Positions 1-11,499 of a stretch of DNA of 64,000 nucleotides are shown piece by piece. The DNA lies in NCBI GenBank assembly GCA_037954325.1, contig JBBMNZ010000015.1, forward strand, positions 12,961,501-13,025,500. The letters run 5' to 3'. Origin of the DNA: Fistularia commersonii. Taxonomy: Eukaryota; Chordata; Actinopteri; Syngnathiformes; Fistulariidae. The translations under genes were made by a program, and so were the position numbers. The notes below the pieces were generated by a model, which saw only the letters and a list, made by a program, of their open reading frames with translations, had not been told where the DNA came from and did not search any database. Position 1 is the stretch's first letter. The number at the start of each line of letters is the position of its first letter.

Positions 1-214
1 ATGAAGGGTCTCTCCCTAAGAAATCCACGTTGAGCCAAAACTTCGAAACACAAATAGACACTGTTGGTTTTAATATCATGTTTGAGCTAAGTCATTGTTA
101 CAAATTCATCCATTTGCAGCCATCGTCTCCTCTCAATAACGCTGAGGACACACTACACAACTTTAGTAGCTGTAACAATTATGAAAGACTTGGGAGTACA
201 CAACCAACGGTTGA

Positions 215-752
215 ACAAATGTATGTAAACATTTATTGTTTTCCAGAAAGGCACACGTAATCAAAAATTAACCCTTTCAGGGATCTTGACAGGAAAAAAA
301 AAAAAATCTGAAAATTAATAATAACATTATTAATGAAATAAATAACACTATTTATGACTAAAAATATAACCAAAAACTCTTTTCAAGTTTTTACACAAAT
401 AAAAAGACCAAGGAATAATTGTCTTGTAGACACAACTGTTTGCAGTTCTCACATATCAAATCCACTGTGAAAACCAGAAAGCAAGCAGGCTATGAAACCC
501 AACTGATACCAACACCTACCAAATAAAATACACCTACCAGGTTAAAAACCCTGCATTCCGAATCTATTTTTTAGAGGGAGGGGTTTCAGATGAGGCACAG
601 ACTGCAGAAGGGCGGAATAGAACGTTACGTTCTATGCATGTACAAGTCACGATTACGTAGCCAGAATTTAAAAAAAAAAATCATAATGCATCTCTGGTGT
701 TGTTCAGGGGCCGGGTGAAATGTGGCGGCGGGTCGTAGTTTGGGGACCACTG
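215..752. mobile_element. Non-autonomous hAT-like element, copy 1, left end diverged or lost
   Basis: The right end reads GTTTGGGGACCACTG, the rc of a hAT-style CAGTGGTCCCC terminus. The interior matches the reverse complement of the complete copy at 29942-30532, including the run around ACCCTTTCAGGGATCTTGACA. Left of about 215 similarity fades. The first 214 bases of the window show nothing else recognisable. Confidence 0.6.
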
Positions 753-1591
753 GTTTAGAGGGTAAAGAAATATGATGGCAAACGGCTCATCTGATATTTA
801 TGCAGGTATCTGCACTTACTTCCATTGGTGTAGTCCAGGTTTGCTTAGTTGGCCCTTTCTCTTCTTAGTTGCTTGCTATTGTTGATTTGATATTTTTGCT
901 ACCGCGGTTGATTTCATTCCTTGATGCTATTTACTGTTTCTCACCAACTCCTTTTGATTGCAGTTTGCTGTTAGCAACCTGTGTGTGCAGTTAGGTCAGT
1001 AATCAGCCCGTGCTACCCGATTGTGTCAAGAATTGGCTCAAGAATGAGACATATTTGATTGACAGCATCGGAGGTCCAACCTTTCAGTCCCCTCAACTTG
1101 CAAAACCAAACGTCCCTAACTACAACTTTCTGGTAGTGACGCAGCTCAACATTTAATTGTGGGTAAGACTGGTCAAATAGTCTTGCAGGGTGCCCTAAGC
1201 TTTACAGTTAAAACAAGCAAACCCCTTTTTACTTTTTATTGTATTGGTGCTGCAAATTAAAAGAATGTAATAGATAAAAGCCTCTTAAGAATGAGACAAC
1301 CCAGCACTAAATCTCACTTTAATCAAAGGACTTATAACCAAAAAACAGAACTGACACGTGTACAAACCATTAAAATCTTAATAGCTACTTAACCCTTACA
1401 TATAATCTTCTTGCATATTAGGAAAAAAACATGTGGACACACGATGCTGTCTAAGAGTGTTGACAACCAGAGTGCAGGATATGAATGTCAGCAGATATTC
1501 ATGGAAAATGATTATGTTATGAAACATATTTGAAGGAGTGATGCTGGTGAATTTAGATTTTCAATTACATGAAAAAAGTCATTTAACTTAC
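753..1591. other. Probable med31 intron 2 sequence; no coding exon seen
   Basis: AT-rich sequence downstream of med31 exon 2 on the minus strand. I looked for the next MED31 segment (family motif LAQRGYF) on the minus strand and did not find it. No other feature recognised. Confidence 0.4.
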
Positions 1592-2674
1592 AGTTTAGGT
1601 AATTGGGGTTTGCCAAGCACTGGACGAACTCTAGCTCTGACTGGAATCGATTCCTGGCTTGTTCATCTGCACAGACACACATGAAGTTAAAGAACATTCA
1701 ATAACAGCATTGGCAAACATTTATAATTCTTAGAGCCAATCAACAATTCTCTCAGCATTTTTTTAATTTAGCATGATTAACATTTGGGGTTAGAACAAAA
1801 TCACATTTCATACAGACTCACTCTGATGCTGCTATAAATCATTTAATAGTTGCTATTTTCCAAAATAGTTTTACAGGGACACAACACAGATAAATAATCA
1901 GATTTCAACTATAACTTACCTTTACTATCATTCCTTATCATCTCAAATTTGACAGTTATATTGTGGCTGAGAACCTTATTGTAACTGCTGGTATCATAGT
2001 AGAATAAGCTAAAATTTTCTGAATTTTGTAAGGTTAGTTGCTTAGTTAGTATTCCACATGGAAATATAAATAACGAAAGGAACTGGACCAAAAATGCATC
2101 TTTGACACTAAAGACCAAGTGTGCAATTTCAGGGGAACCCATAACTGTCATAAACACTATTTGGCTCCTAATTTAAAAAAGCAGATAAAAAAAAATCCCC
2201 CAAGGGGCTGTGCACTATCTGGCACCAATAGATCATTAAATCATCGGTTAACCTTGTGAGTGTTTTTGACAGAAAAAGAGAATCCACACATGTGCAGGGG
2301 GAGTATGCAACTACCTAAATTGTACCCTTGGTTGTACTTAAATAAAGTTGAAACACATAGTTTTCAAACCCGACACTTCTTTAGCAATCATATGTTACAG
2401 GAGTCTCACATGGCATAAAAATAACTCAAAATTGGTGCAATAAATCCACAAGAAACGGCTTTCAGAGGAAGTATTTCAAGTCTTTAGCAACAACAAGTTA
2501 CATCCATGAAAACAATCAGGTGCTAGAAGTTATTTATTCTTGTAAAATAAATGCTCAATCCGAGTAATCATAACCTATTATTATTAAAACTAGACCGTGT
2601 CAGGAAAATGTGGCCCAAGTTTAGCAGAATTAAGAATCAAAAGCGTAGTAAAATAGCTACATACCTGTTTCCAT
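1592..2674 (-). CDS. med31: Mediator complex subunit 31, 5' part only (coding exons 1-2)
   Basis: Minus-strand exons at 2674-2665 and 1666-1592. Exon 1 carries only ATG GAA ACA G before a GTATGT donor. Exon 2 follows a CTGTGCAG acceptor, completes an Asp codon and ends with one base before GTAAGT. The joined reading begins METDEQARNRF and continues ELEFVQCLANPNYLN, the highly conserved core start of MED31. MED31 is a small nuclear subunit of the Mediator middle module, which links transcription factors to RNA polymerase II. The rest of the protein (after Asn-Tyr-Leu-Asn) is not seen in 1-1591, so later exons should lie outside the window. The start is the only ATG that joins in frame to exon 2. 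Recognition rests on remembered family sequence; the short exon 1 is supported by splice sites and phase. Confidence 0.85.
1667..2664 (-). other. med31 intron 1
   Basis: Intron between the two med31 exons, donor GTATGT and acceptor TGTGCAG. AT-rich, with no ORF resembling a protein family and no repeat I recognise. Confidence 0.7.
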
Positions 2675-2779
2675 GATGACTACAGTGCACCACAAAGTCA
2701 CACACAGTCGATATTTAGAAGGATAAATATTTACTGCAAAGATCACATTAAATGACGGACAAACGTATTAGCTGTTAGA

Positions 2780-2950
2780 CAACAACAACAAGCGCCAGAC
2801 GAGCCACTGTTTCCGGACACTGTTTTAGGCTGCTTTACGACAGTTTACGACAGTTTTTGGCTGTTTACGACAGTTTATCAAGGTTTACGGCTGTTTACGG
2901 CTGTTTACGACATACGTCACTCAAAATCCGACCACCAGACGCAACGTCAA
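2780..2950 (-). promoter_or_regulatory. Probable med31 promoter with CRE-like site
   Basis: This stretch is CpG-richer than its surroundings and lies just upstream of the first coding exon of med31. It holds the decamer array and, at 2913-2920, TACGTCAC, a CREB/ATF-type site. No TATA box is clear. In mammals MED31 is arranged head-to-head with TXNDC17; I see no TXNDC17 coding exon on the plus strand here. Promoter function is inferred from position and composition. Confidence 0.45.
2834..2913. repeat. Eight-unit decamer array upstream of med31
   Basis: Eight consecutive 10-bp units, consensus TTTACGRCWG: 1, 2 and 4 are TTTACGACAG, 6 and 7 are TTTACGGCTG, 8 is TTTACGACAT, and 3 and 5 are diverged. 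The array starts 160 bp upstream of the med31 ATG on the minus strand. Each unit except the diverged ones has a CpG. The spacing equals about one DNA helical turn. Confidence 0.85.
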
Positions 2951-3296
2951 ACAAAATGGATTCCAGCGGCTTAAAGTGATAAACGACGCATAGTTGAAAT
3001 ATATATTTTAGTCCACCTTAAACCCCATCAGTCAAAAGAGACGCACTTCAAAATTAGGAATATCATCTACCCATCTAAGGAATTGTTGAGGTTTCGCTGT
3101 AATATTGAAGATAATGTTCGTACATTTTGTGAAGACAGTTTTGAAACCACAGCCATATATTTTTCTCATGCAAAAAAGAATGCATATATTTTTTAAATTG
3201 ATGAAGAAAAATTTCTAACATCACCAATGTTTCTCTCAAGAGATAATATCACATTTTGTTTAGTTTTTATCTTATCATTTATTATTGATTTTGTCT

Positions 3297-3566
3297 TTTC
3301 TACCTGAGGCTATCAGACTTTTTAATTCCTCTTCCTTCAGCCGCAGGGAATCTCAAAATCTTCGTACTTAAGACCTTAAAACACTTTATAGCCTTGACTT
3401 TGGCACTTTATAGTTTTATTTGTATTTCTCACCCCCCCCCCCTTTTTTTTTTTCTACAGTTTATATAATTTCCTACTATTATTTATTGTTGTTATGTTTT
3501 ACTTGAAACTTTGGCACAACAATTTTCTTTGGGATAAATAAAGTTATTCTTATTCTTATTTTATTG
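3297..3566 (+). repeat. LINE 3'-end-like repeat, copy 1
   Basis: Starts near TACCTGAGGCTATCAGAC, passes a pyrimidine-rich stretch, and ends GGGATAAATAAAGTT followed by TTCTTA-type repeats. This layout (conserved 3' block plus microsatellite tail) is typical of non-LTR retrotransposon 3' ends. Other copies lie at 6308-6505, 10637-10886, 21997-22440 (plus) and 48899-49145 (minus). Confidence 0.65.
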
Positions 3567-3727
3567 TTATTATTATTATATTATTATTATTATGGTTATT
3601 ATTGTCATACGGAAACAAAAGAGATTAACTCTGGGTCAATGTTATTTTAAGTTTGGGCAAGTTCTTCATACACAAAAACAATGCAAAAATATTCCCCCCA
3701 ATTTTCTTTAAAAACGGTAGGAGCACA

Positions 3728-4670
3728 CAGGTAGACTACATCTTGTATAGACGAGGTTATCTAAAAGAGATCAGTGACTGCAAAGTAGTGGTAGGTGAGT
3801 GTAACCAGACAGCTAAGGATGGTGGTTTGTAGGATGACTGGTGACAAGGAAGATAAAGTGGACAAAGGCAGAGCAGAGGATGAAGTGGTTGAAGGTAAAA
3901 AAGGGAGGAGGGTTGTATGGAATCTCCATGGGCCGTGATTTTTGCAGATGACATTGTGATCTATAGTGAGAGCAAGGAACAGGTTGCGGAAAATCGAGAG
4001 AGGTGGTGGTATGATCTGGAAAGGAAAGGAGAGGAATGAAAGTTAGTCGCAGCAAGACAGAATATAGTTGAGAGGAATGAGAGGAACCCAGGTGGAACAG
4101 TGAGGCGTGGAGATAAGGAAGTTGGAGGATTTGAAGTACTTAGGGTTGACAGTCCAGAGCGGCGGATTGTGCGGAAAAGAGGTGAAGAAACGAGTTCAAG
4201 CAGGTTGGAATGGGTGGAGAAAAGTTTCAGGAGTACTGTGAGATAGAAGACTATCAGCCAGAATGAAAGGAAAGGTGGACAAGACAGTGGTGAGACCAGA
4301 GATGCTGTATGGACTAGAAACTGTTACAATGACGAAAAGACAGGAGGCAGAGCTGGAGGTCGCAGAGATGAAGATGTTGAGGTTCTCTTTGGGAGTGACC
4401 AGGACGGATAGAGTCAGGAATGAGTCTATCAGAGGAACAGCACATGTTAGATGTTTTGGAGAAAAGTTTGAGAAGCCAGACTGAGATGGTTGGGTCATGT
4501 ACAGAGGAGGGATAGTGAATATATCGGTAGACGGATGCTGGAATTGGAGCTGCAAGGCAGGAGGTCTAGAAGAAGACCAAAGAGAAGATTTATGGACGTA
4601 GTGAAAAGGGATATGAAGGTAGTTGGTGTGAGAAAGGAGGATACAGAGAATAGAGTTGGATAGAAAAGGT
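3728..4670 (+). mobile_element. LINE (non-LTR) endonuclease/reverse transcriptase fragment A
   Basis: Broken frames read, in order, VDYILYRRGYLKEI (end of an AP-endonuclease domain), FADDIVIYSESKEQV (the reverse-transcriptase F-A-D-D catalytic box, 3943-3988) and MLYGLETVTMTKRQEAELEV (4302-4361), then the 3' region through GRRMLELELQGR-like sequence. Sequence between the endonuclease end and the FADD box is missing, so this is an internally deleted, dead copy. Stops and frameshifts occur throughout. It is followed directly by a SINE-like repeat. Related fragments lie near 11.5, 45.0, 51.6 and 57.2 kb. Confidence 0.8.
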
Positions 4671-4930
4671 GGCTCGGTGGTCAGAAGGACCCTGGTTTGG
4701 TTCCGACGGGGAAACTTTCTGTGTGGAGTTTGTATGTTCCTCCTCCCGCAGTCCAAAAAACATGCAGCTGTTTAATTGGAAAATAAGGAAAATTGTCCAG
4801 ATGTGGCAATGAGAAACTGAATGGTTCTCTGTCTATTTCTGTGGCCCTGCGATTGAAGGTGCATCCCTCCTCTCTTGATAGCAGCTTGGATAGGCTAAGG
4901 TAGGATAAGTGGTGAACGATGGATGGAGGT
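4671..4930 (+). repeat. tRNA-like SINE repeat, copy 1
   Basis: Begins GGTGGCTCGGTGGTCAGA (A-box-like), continues with CCTGGTTTGGTTCC (B-box-like), then GTGTGGAGTTTGTATGTTC and GATAGGCTAAG. This is the widespread teleost repeat also seen at 17484-17850, 19200-19340, 27705-27905 and 31325-31480, and inverted at 62020-62340. Confidence 0.6.
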
Positions 4931-5828
4931 AAAAGTCTTGGTCCAAGACTTCACTTAATTTTGCTATTAGATGTAAGTATTTTGGTTCATCTGACAGCCT
5001 GAATTTGATCAAAAATTCCCCAAAGTTTCATAAAATTTCCCCTGCCAATAAGTGCCTATGAGCCAAGAGAACAGGTCCACAAGTAATCAAAGTTGGATAA
5101 GTAATGTTTCTCTTATCAGGTTCTTAAGCTTCTCGGACTGTATTTTTATGCATGAAGGGAGAGACAGATAAGAGGCAAACATGTCTGATATTGGGACATT
5201 CACACCAATTGGAGGAATATAGTGAATAATCAAGCAGTGCTCGGCTAATGAGAAAGATAATAGAGATGGACAGAGAGTTGGACTCGTCAGGTTTGTTGGA
5301 GCACTGACGTATAGTCTCATGTGGGATCTTTGCAGCCCAGCAGTTTGTACACCTTATGTAGAATCATGGTGACCCCCAAAAAAGTGAAAATTGTGCATTT
5401 GACACCAGACAGTGCAAGCTAAATGAGTCAGTCGTGGATTAGCAGAACTTTATGGACTGACACAGAATCACAACTTTGATGAACATTACTGCAAATGCCT
5501 GGAAATACGATAGTATGAGTTAACGTTTTTATTAATTGTTGTAGCCAAGGAGACTGAAAAAAAAAAAGAAGATCTACACTGCCAAGTGGTTTAAGGCAAT
5601 TGGATGCCCACACGAGTGCTCTGCATTCTGCAAAGCAACAAATGAGTGTTTCTGATGCAGGAGAAGCAACCGTACTGTGCTAAACTTCAAGTTCAAATGC
5701 GAAAAATGTCATGGTTGCAATAAAATCCGACACGTCATCAAAGCATGCCAAAATAGAAGGGAGCAGCATAAGGGAAGTAAAATACTTTTTACTTGGGTAG
5801 GAAATGTCTCACAATGTGTAAGTATTAC
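4931..5828. other. No gene recognised
   Basis: AT-rich sequence with short ORFs only. A cysteine-rich reading occurs around 5677-5770 on the plus strand (pattern CEKCHGC), with stops before and after it. It does not match a family I can name. Confidence 0.3.
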
Positions 5829-6156
5829 AAGATGCCATCCATGCATCTTCTGCTGCTAATCCATAACCAAGTATCAGGGGCAGCAACGTAAACAAAGAGA
5901 TATCCCTCTCCTCGGCCTCTTCATCCATCTGAGAGACGTAGTCCCTGCAGCATGTCTGAGGGTCGGAAAATAGATCGGCCTGTAAATCGAGAGCGTCGTC
6001 TTTTGTTTCCACTCCTTCTTTACCCAGACAGACCGTTGCATAGTCTGCATTTCTGCCATCAGTTGAGAACAAGACCCGGATAAATTGCTCCATTTGGGGT
6101 AGTCTCTCATCCCTGATCAAGAGAGAAAACAGATCTACTTTCCCCACCTTCACTTG
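5829..6156 (-). CDS. Unassigned exon-like open reading frame
   Basis: A 328-nt minus-strand stretch with a good acceptor (pyrimidine-rich, ending CTGTCACAG) and a weaker GTAATA donor. The open frame starts QVKVGKVDLF, has an acidic middle (QMDEEAEERD) and ends with a hydrophobic run (LFTLLPLILGYGL) that could be a membrane segment. It is more GC- and CpG-rich than its surroundings and has no internal stop. I do not recognise the family. It could be a single exon of a real minus-strand gene, a pseudogene exon, or part of an unrecognised transposon. Confidence 0.3.
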
Positions 6157-6307
6157 CTGTGACAGATAGAACGAGGTCAACGTTGTTCACGAGCGAAAGA
6201 AACGGACAGAGAGACGGATCCTTTATCAGAACCTCTAGTTTCCATGTATCATTTACCATTTAAGATCCAACACAAAGCTTTAAAACAGACAAAGGAAGAT
6301 ATACTTT

Positions 6308-6505
6308 CTTCCCTCAGCCGCAGGGAATCTTCAATCTTTGTAGTTACTGCTGACGGTTAGGACAATTCATATTTCATTGTATTTCTTGTTCTTCCTCCTT
6401 TCTACTGTTATCTGCTGCTGTTGTGTTTTTTGCTTGAAACTCTGGCACAACAATTTCCTTCGGGGTTAATAAAGTTGTTCTCATCTCATCTCATCTCTCA
6501 TACTA
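6308..6505 (+). repeat. LINE 3'-end-like repeat, copy 2
   Basis: Shares CTCAGCCGCAGGGAATCTTC and ACTCTGGCACAACAATTTCC with the other copies. It ends in TTAATAAAGTTGTTCTCATC with a (TCTCA)-type tail. Confidence 0.6.
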
Positions 6506-7330
6506 GAAAAGACAAAGAAGACGATACGGCCCAGCATGACAGCAGCAGTGACGATGAAGAGGATTGGTATTATTATTTACCAATACAGCCTCCACCACCA
6601 ATTTAGCCTAAGGCAGAGGAAACTGCTGACTTAACTGAAAGTGAGGATGTGAATGAAGCAGTGAACTCTGACCTCCTGGCAGGTCGAGGAGGGAGAGGCA
6701 AGCCACCATTCACACATACATTTCTTGCACTACACACACTTGTCAGTTACCATTATGCTACCAAAAATAACTTGAATGTAGGTTGTGCACAGAGGTTATA
6801 TTAGAATAATTAACAGATGCTGATCTCTTGGTCAACAGATGTTGAATAACTTTATGAAAGCTACGGAGAAATCTTACTTTGCTCTTGGTGCGACATGTTG
6901 TTAGACATTTGTTTTGAAGGGCCAAGAGAAGCCGGCATGGGCGGACAAGTTGACTGAACTGACCCCAGACTTCCCCCAGAAGCAGATGACGCCACCGAGG
7001 AGGTGGTTTTTACTGGACCCACGTAGGAGATTTTGCTGGATCCCCCTCACAACCTTGTCCCCCGCATCCCATACCCAAGTTGGTGCACAACCCCCTGCCA
7101 ATGGGGTGGACAGACTGGCAGCTGTAAGGGAGGTATGGGAGTGCAACCGCAAAAACCTACAACCTAGGGAGTAGGAAGAGCTGTGGCAGTTGCTACTGGA
7201 ATTGGAGGACATTTTTGAAATGTCCTCCAAAAATTGTCCAAAAGAAAGTGTCCAAAGTAAAAAAGTGGGTCTGACACACCTGATGCAAAATGACATTGAA
7301 ATGGGTGATGTCCAGCCGCAGGGTCAACCG
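6506..7330 (+). other. Unassigned, probably repeat-derived reading fragments
   Basis: Several short plus-strand frames follow one another with stops and shifts: an acid- and Ser-rich stretch (DSSSDDEEDWYYY, 6535-6579), and later DRLAAVREVWECNRKNLQ near 7110-7165. The pattern suggests a decayed transposon gene, but I cannot name the family. Confidence 0.25.
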
Positions 7331-7331
7331 C

Positions 7332-7372
7332 GTCTTATCTTATCTTATCTTATCTTATCTTATCTTATCTTA
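7332..7372. repeat. (TCTTA)n microsatellite
   Basis: About eight perfect TCTTA units. A longer array of the same unit lies at 8177-8245. Confidence 0.9.
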
Positions 7373-8176
7373 ATCCTGGGAGAGTGGCAGGGATATCTCC
7401 TTGTCACTCCAGCTGAAGGGCGTTACCCCCTGCATCCGTTGTTGGGGTTAGTTGTTCAAAGCCAAATACTTTTCTCCCCCTCCTCTGCCAGATCTTTAAC
7501 CACTAAATATATGTATTATTTGTAAATATATATACTTATACAGTATATACACACTGCAACCCAGTGTATATGCTTAATTTGAAATGTTATTTCGACTTGT
7601 TTTATGCACTCTCTCTGGAACGAAACTCTGCTGAAAAGACGAATAAAAGGGGATGTCTACAAACTTAAAGTGAGTTTCTCAATTTCTAAAAGTGTTAAAT
7701 ATTGATATCAATGTTTTTGACAGGTCCACATCACATAAAATGTGTTACCTTCTTATCTGCTGGATTAAATGAGACCTCTAGTGTGGTAGCTTTTTAAACA
7801 GGCAGCTCTATTACTTCTGTTCTCTGGTCAGTTTTCCTATTACCAATATTTTTCCTTAGATAGTAACATTTATCATGGCTATGGGACGAAGTGAGGCACA
7901 TCCAGCCAATTTCACAAGCTGAGGCAAGCTGGGGTGGATCTCTGCCTCACATCCTTGAATGTGGACCATCTAACAACCGATCTCAGGATGTGAGGACACA
8001 GGATTCTACATCAGATATGATTGTCTGCAGTACAGCGGACATTTCTGGCATTTCCAGCAGTTCTTCCTCTTCTCACCTCCAGAAATTTTTTGATTTCTCT
8101 GCAATCAGGAACTCTGCAACCTGACACCCGTGAGCATCCAAGGTATGGCCATTGAGATGTTGATGCATTACAAATA
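7373..8176. other. No gene recognised
   Basis: AT-rich sequence. One plus-strand frame of about 77 codons (7891-8124) carries a Ser run but has no recognisable domain or splice context. Confidence 0.3.
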
Positions 8177-8245
8177 CTTATCTTATCTTATCTTATCTTA
8201 TCTTATCTTATCTTATCTTATCTTATCTTATCTTATCTTATCTTA
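8177..8245. repeat. (TCTTA)n microsatellite
   Basis: About 13-14 perfect pentamer units. Confidence 0.95.
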
Positions 8246-8364
8246 AATTGAAGACACATCAAAGAAGTCGGGTTGTAAAAATCCAACCTCACCTCATTGC
8301 ATTTTTATTATCTTAAACCCAAAGGAAATTATTTTGCCCCTTGTTCCAGAATGTATTTGTCATG

Positions 8365-8890
8365 TTAAGAATAAGAATAAGAATAAGAATAAGAATAAGA
8401 ATAAGAATAAGAATAAGAATAAGAATAAGAATAAGAATAAGAATAAGAATAAGAATAAGAATAAGAAAAAAACAAGAATAAGAATAAGAATAAGAATAAG
8501 AATGAGATGAGATGAGATGAGAGATGAGAACAACTTTATTTATCCCGAAGGAAATTGTTGTGCCAGAGTTTCAAGTAAAAAACATAACAGTAATAGATTA
8601 TGGTATAAAGAATAAGAATAAGAATAAGAATAAGAATAGGAAAAAAACAAGAATAAGAATAAGAATAATAATAAGAATAAGAATAAGATGAGATGAGATG
8701 AGAGATGAGAACAACTTTATTTATCCCGAAGGAAATTGTTGTGCCAGAGTTTCAAGTAAAAAACATAACAGTAATAGATTATGGTATAAAGAATAAGAAT
8801 AAGAATAAGAATAAGAATAAGAATAAGAATAAGAATAAGAATAAGAATAAGAATAAGAATAAGAATAAAAATAAGAATAAGAAAACATAC
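8365..8890. repeat. Compound array: (AATAAG)n hexamers with duplicated LINE tail
   Basis: (AATAAG)n arrays at 8365-8502, 8609-8690 and 8790-8882 alternate with two nearly identical blocks of about 100 bp (8505-8608 and 8687-8790). Each block starts with GATGAGATGAGA and includes AACAACTTTATTTATCCCG, the reverse complement of the LINE 3' tail. The unit repeats with a period of about 180 bp. Confidence 0.85.
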
Positions 8891-10636
8891 TGTACCTGCA
8901 GTTACCTGCAGTAGACATGTCTAAGGGAATTTCCCATGTTACGATATAATCTGTTTATTATGTGTTTATCTTGTGTTTCAAACCAAAAGTTACAAACCTA
9001 TCTTCTCACCTTCTTGTTCTTCTAAACAAGTTTACCACACCATCAATAAATTCATTCTTGAAAATTCAGCAAATAACTGCTTAGTACAAGGGGATTTTGG
9101 CAACTCTTCAGTGGTAAAATCAGTGTCCAAGTTAACTGAGGTGCAGGAACAAGCCTGTTTTGTGGGAAGGCGTATTGTGGGGGCGTTGAGCTGGAACCTG
9201 GCGTCCAGGACAAAACAAATACACGCCCTCTCTCTAAGTCAAATGTATGTGCAAAACCTTATATATAAAGGCTTATATTATGTATATATGTATACACATA
9301 CATATGTATTATTTGTAGATAAATATATACACAGACACATATTTTCCATTCATATGTATCATTTGGCACTCAAGTCTAATTAAGTTTAGTGTCATTATTA
9401 TTTACTTTTTCTATCTTTCTGTGCACTTTTTAGACCCTGTCTTTTTAAAGAGCACTTTATAAATCCTGCACTGATTGCGCATCTGCCCATTGAAAATTTA
9501 TAATAAATTTTTATTTATTAGGAACCTCCGTATTTTTCATTCAGCCAACAGGGTGAGATCTAGAAAGGCCGCAGCCTCGGGTAGAAACAAAAAATGCACT
9601 TTAAAATATAAAATTGTGATTTTGTGGGTCAAATTTTTAAAAGGAATTCTTTTTCAAACAAAAAAAAAAAGAAATAAATGTGCCACTCATGTTTAATTTA
9701 CTTATTTGGATAGTATGAGGTCACAGTATTTAATATATTTGAGGCTGCCTTTATGTGTCTTGGTTATTCCTCACCTGTCTTTTGTATAACTTAATGATGA
9801 GAGTCCTCGCATTCTGGGGCTGCTCTCTTTCTGTTATAGCCATTTTTACAAGAATGTAAATTTTGAAGTGCTCTGCCAGCTCCCCTTCAACATACTTTAT
9901 ATAACAGGTTTCAATAGGTCACTTTAAGAATGCTAAGAAACCGAATATGATCAGTACTTCTTTTGTGAGGCTTATTTTTAGATGGCTTACTCCCTGTTGG
10001 TGAGTGTAACACGTGTCTTAGTTTAGTCAGAGCCAACATCAGTACTGTTGATTATTAACCATCACCAGTCAGTTGTCGATTCCTGGCACCACTCAGTCCG
10101 ATCCAAGAGCGCTGACTACATCTGTCTTTATCTCATCTGGTATCCCTTTTGTTCATCGTATTGTTCGCGCATCAACCGGCCAGGTGAGTTCGGACAATCT
10201 TCGACTTAATCACCTCATCCCGGTGAAAAGGGATGTGCCGCTGATCGGTTGTTTCTTCGCTGAAAACATCTGTACAGATGTAAAGGGTTTGAATTACGGT
10301 CGGATCAAAGATGAAGTGGGTTTAAGAAAAGTGAAGTCAAGCCTCACCTCCTACAGGGGTGTAAGATTCCTGCACGTGTTTCATTGTGTTGTGCATCCGT
10401 AGAGAAGCTCAGCATGAAAACAGGTTCTAAATCGGTAACCTTTAGTCCAGTGGTAAACATTGCAGCCATATCTGAAACCTCAAGTGACTTTAAACCCCCT
10501 GCACAACCGCTTTTACCCACCGCAGTCATTAATATCTTACAACTAGATCTAAAAGTGCAAGTGGAAACAAGTGGAAAAATTGGTAGCCACCTGATGGCTT
10601 GAGAAAAATAAATGAATATACGCGTAAAATACGCCT
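8891..10636. other. No gene recognised
   Basis: Mostly AT-rich. From 10073 to 10602 base composition is more even and plus-strand frames of 109 and 72 codons overlap, the second with SKSVTFSPVVN. No splice structure or family could be supported. Could be a decayed transposon gene. Confidence 0.3.
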
Positions 10637-10886
10637 TAATTCCTCTTCCTTCAGCCGCAGGGAATCTTCAAATCTTTGTACTTAAGACCTTAAAACACTT
10701 TATAGCCGTGACTTTGACACTTTACAGTTTTATTTGTATTTCTTATTCTCCCTCCTTTTTTTTTACTGTTTATAAAATTTCCTACTACTATTTATTATTG
10801 TTATGTTTTACTTGAAACTCTGCCACAATAATTTCCTTCAGGATAAATAAAGTTGTTCTTATGCTTATTCTTATTCTTAAATAATT
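10637..10886 (+). repeat. LINE 3'-end-like repeat, copy 3
   Basis: CCTTCAGCCGCAGGGAATC through GATAAATAAAGTTGTTCTTA with a TTCTTA tail, collinear with the 3297-3566 copy. Confidence 0.65.
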
Positions 10887-11499
10887 AGATGGATAGAAAA
10901 ATAAAAGAAGATAATGTTAAATTGTTCTATTTTTTCAAAAATATTAGTTGTATGACCGCTCTAAAGTCCGACCCCCAAACCCTGACTTTTCGAAGGAAAG
11001 CAAAGACATTTCAACCATTATTGAAAAAATATTTCTGGCATCCTCATTATTTACTTAGCCTAATCAGCAACTTACACCATATTTTCTTAGAAGACAAAAT
11101 ATTCAACTTTGTTCAGATGGTTCAGCACGGGAATAATTGTTAAACACATTCTGAACCTGTGTGTTGATTATATACAGTTTGTTCAATCTGGGCACTTTAT
11201 TTAACTCCTCCATTGGTATATCTAATTATCTCTTTACTGCTTATGCTCTTCTTGAACGCAGCTAAATTTGACGTACCTCAAAGATCGTAATGCCCATTTC
11301 AGACAACTATAACGCCACGGATTAATTACTGGAATTACAGCAATCCCGCTGGGGTAAATGGCTTGTTAGTAGCTTTTCTGTTTAAAATCAAATGAACCAA
11401 CAGATACCTGTTTGCTGGAAAGGACACCGGTAGATCTCTCCTCAGGGTTAATGGGCAGCGCAATTGCTGAACTTCTTCGGGATCCATTCCAGGACACCT

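Noticed and set aside
4196..4756. Long minus-strand ORF of 186 codons
   Set aside because: It is antisense to the LINE reverse-transcriptase fragment on the plus strand and has no domain.
5677..5859. Cys-rich frame as a zinc-finger gene
   Set aside because: The CEKCHGC pattern is isolated, stop-bounded and has no second metal-binding half.
7110..7170. piggyBac-like transposase trace (DRLAAVREVWE)
   Set aside because: Only a short, stop-bounded resemblance; not enough to name the family.
8705..8918. Lys/Asn and Tyr/Ser repeat ORFs
   Set aside because: Translations of the (AATAAG)n microsatellite.
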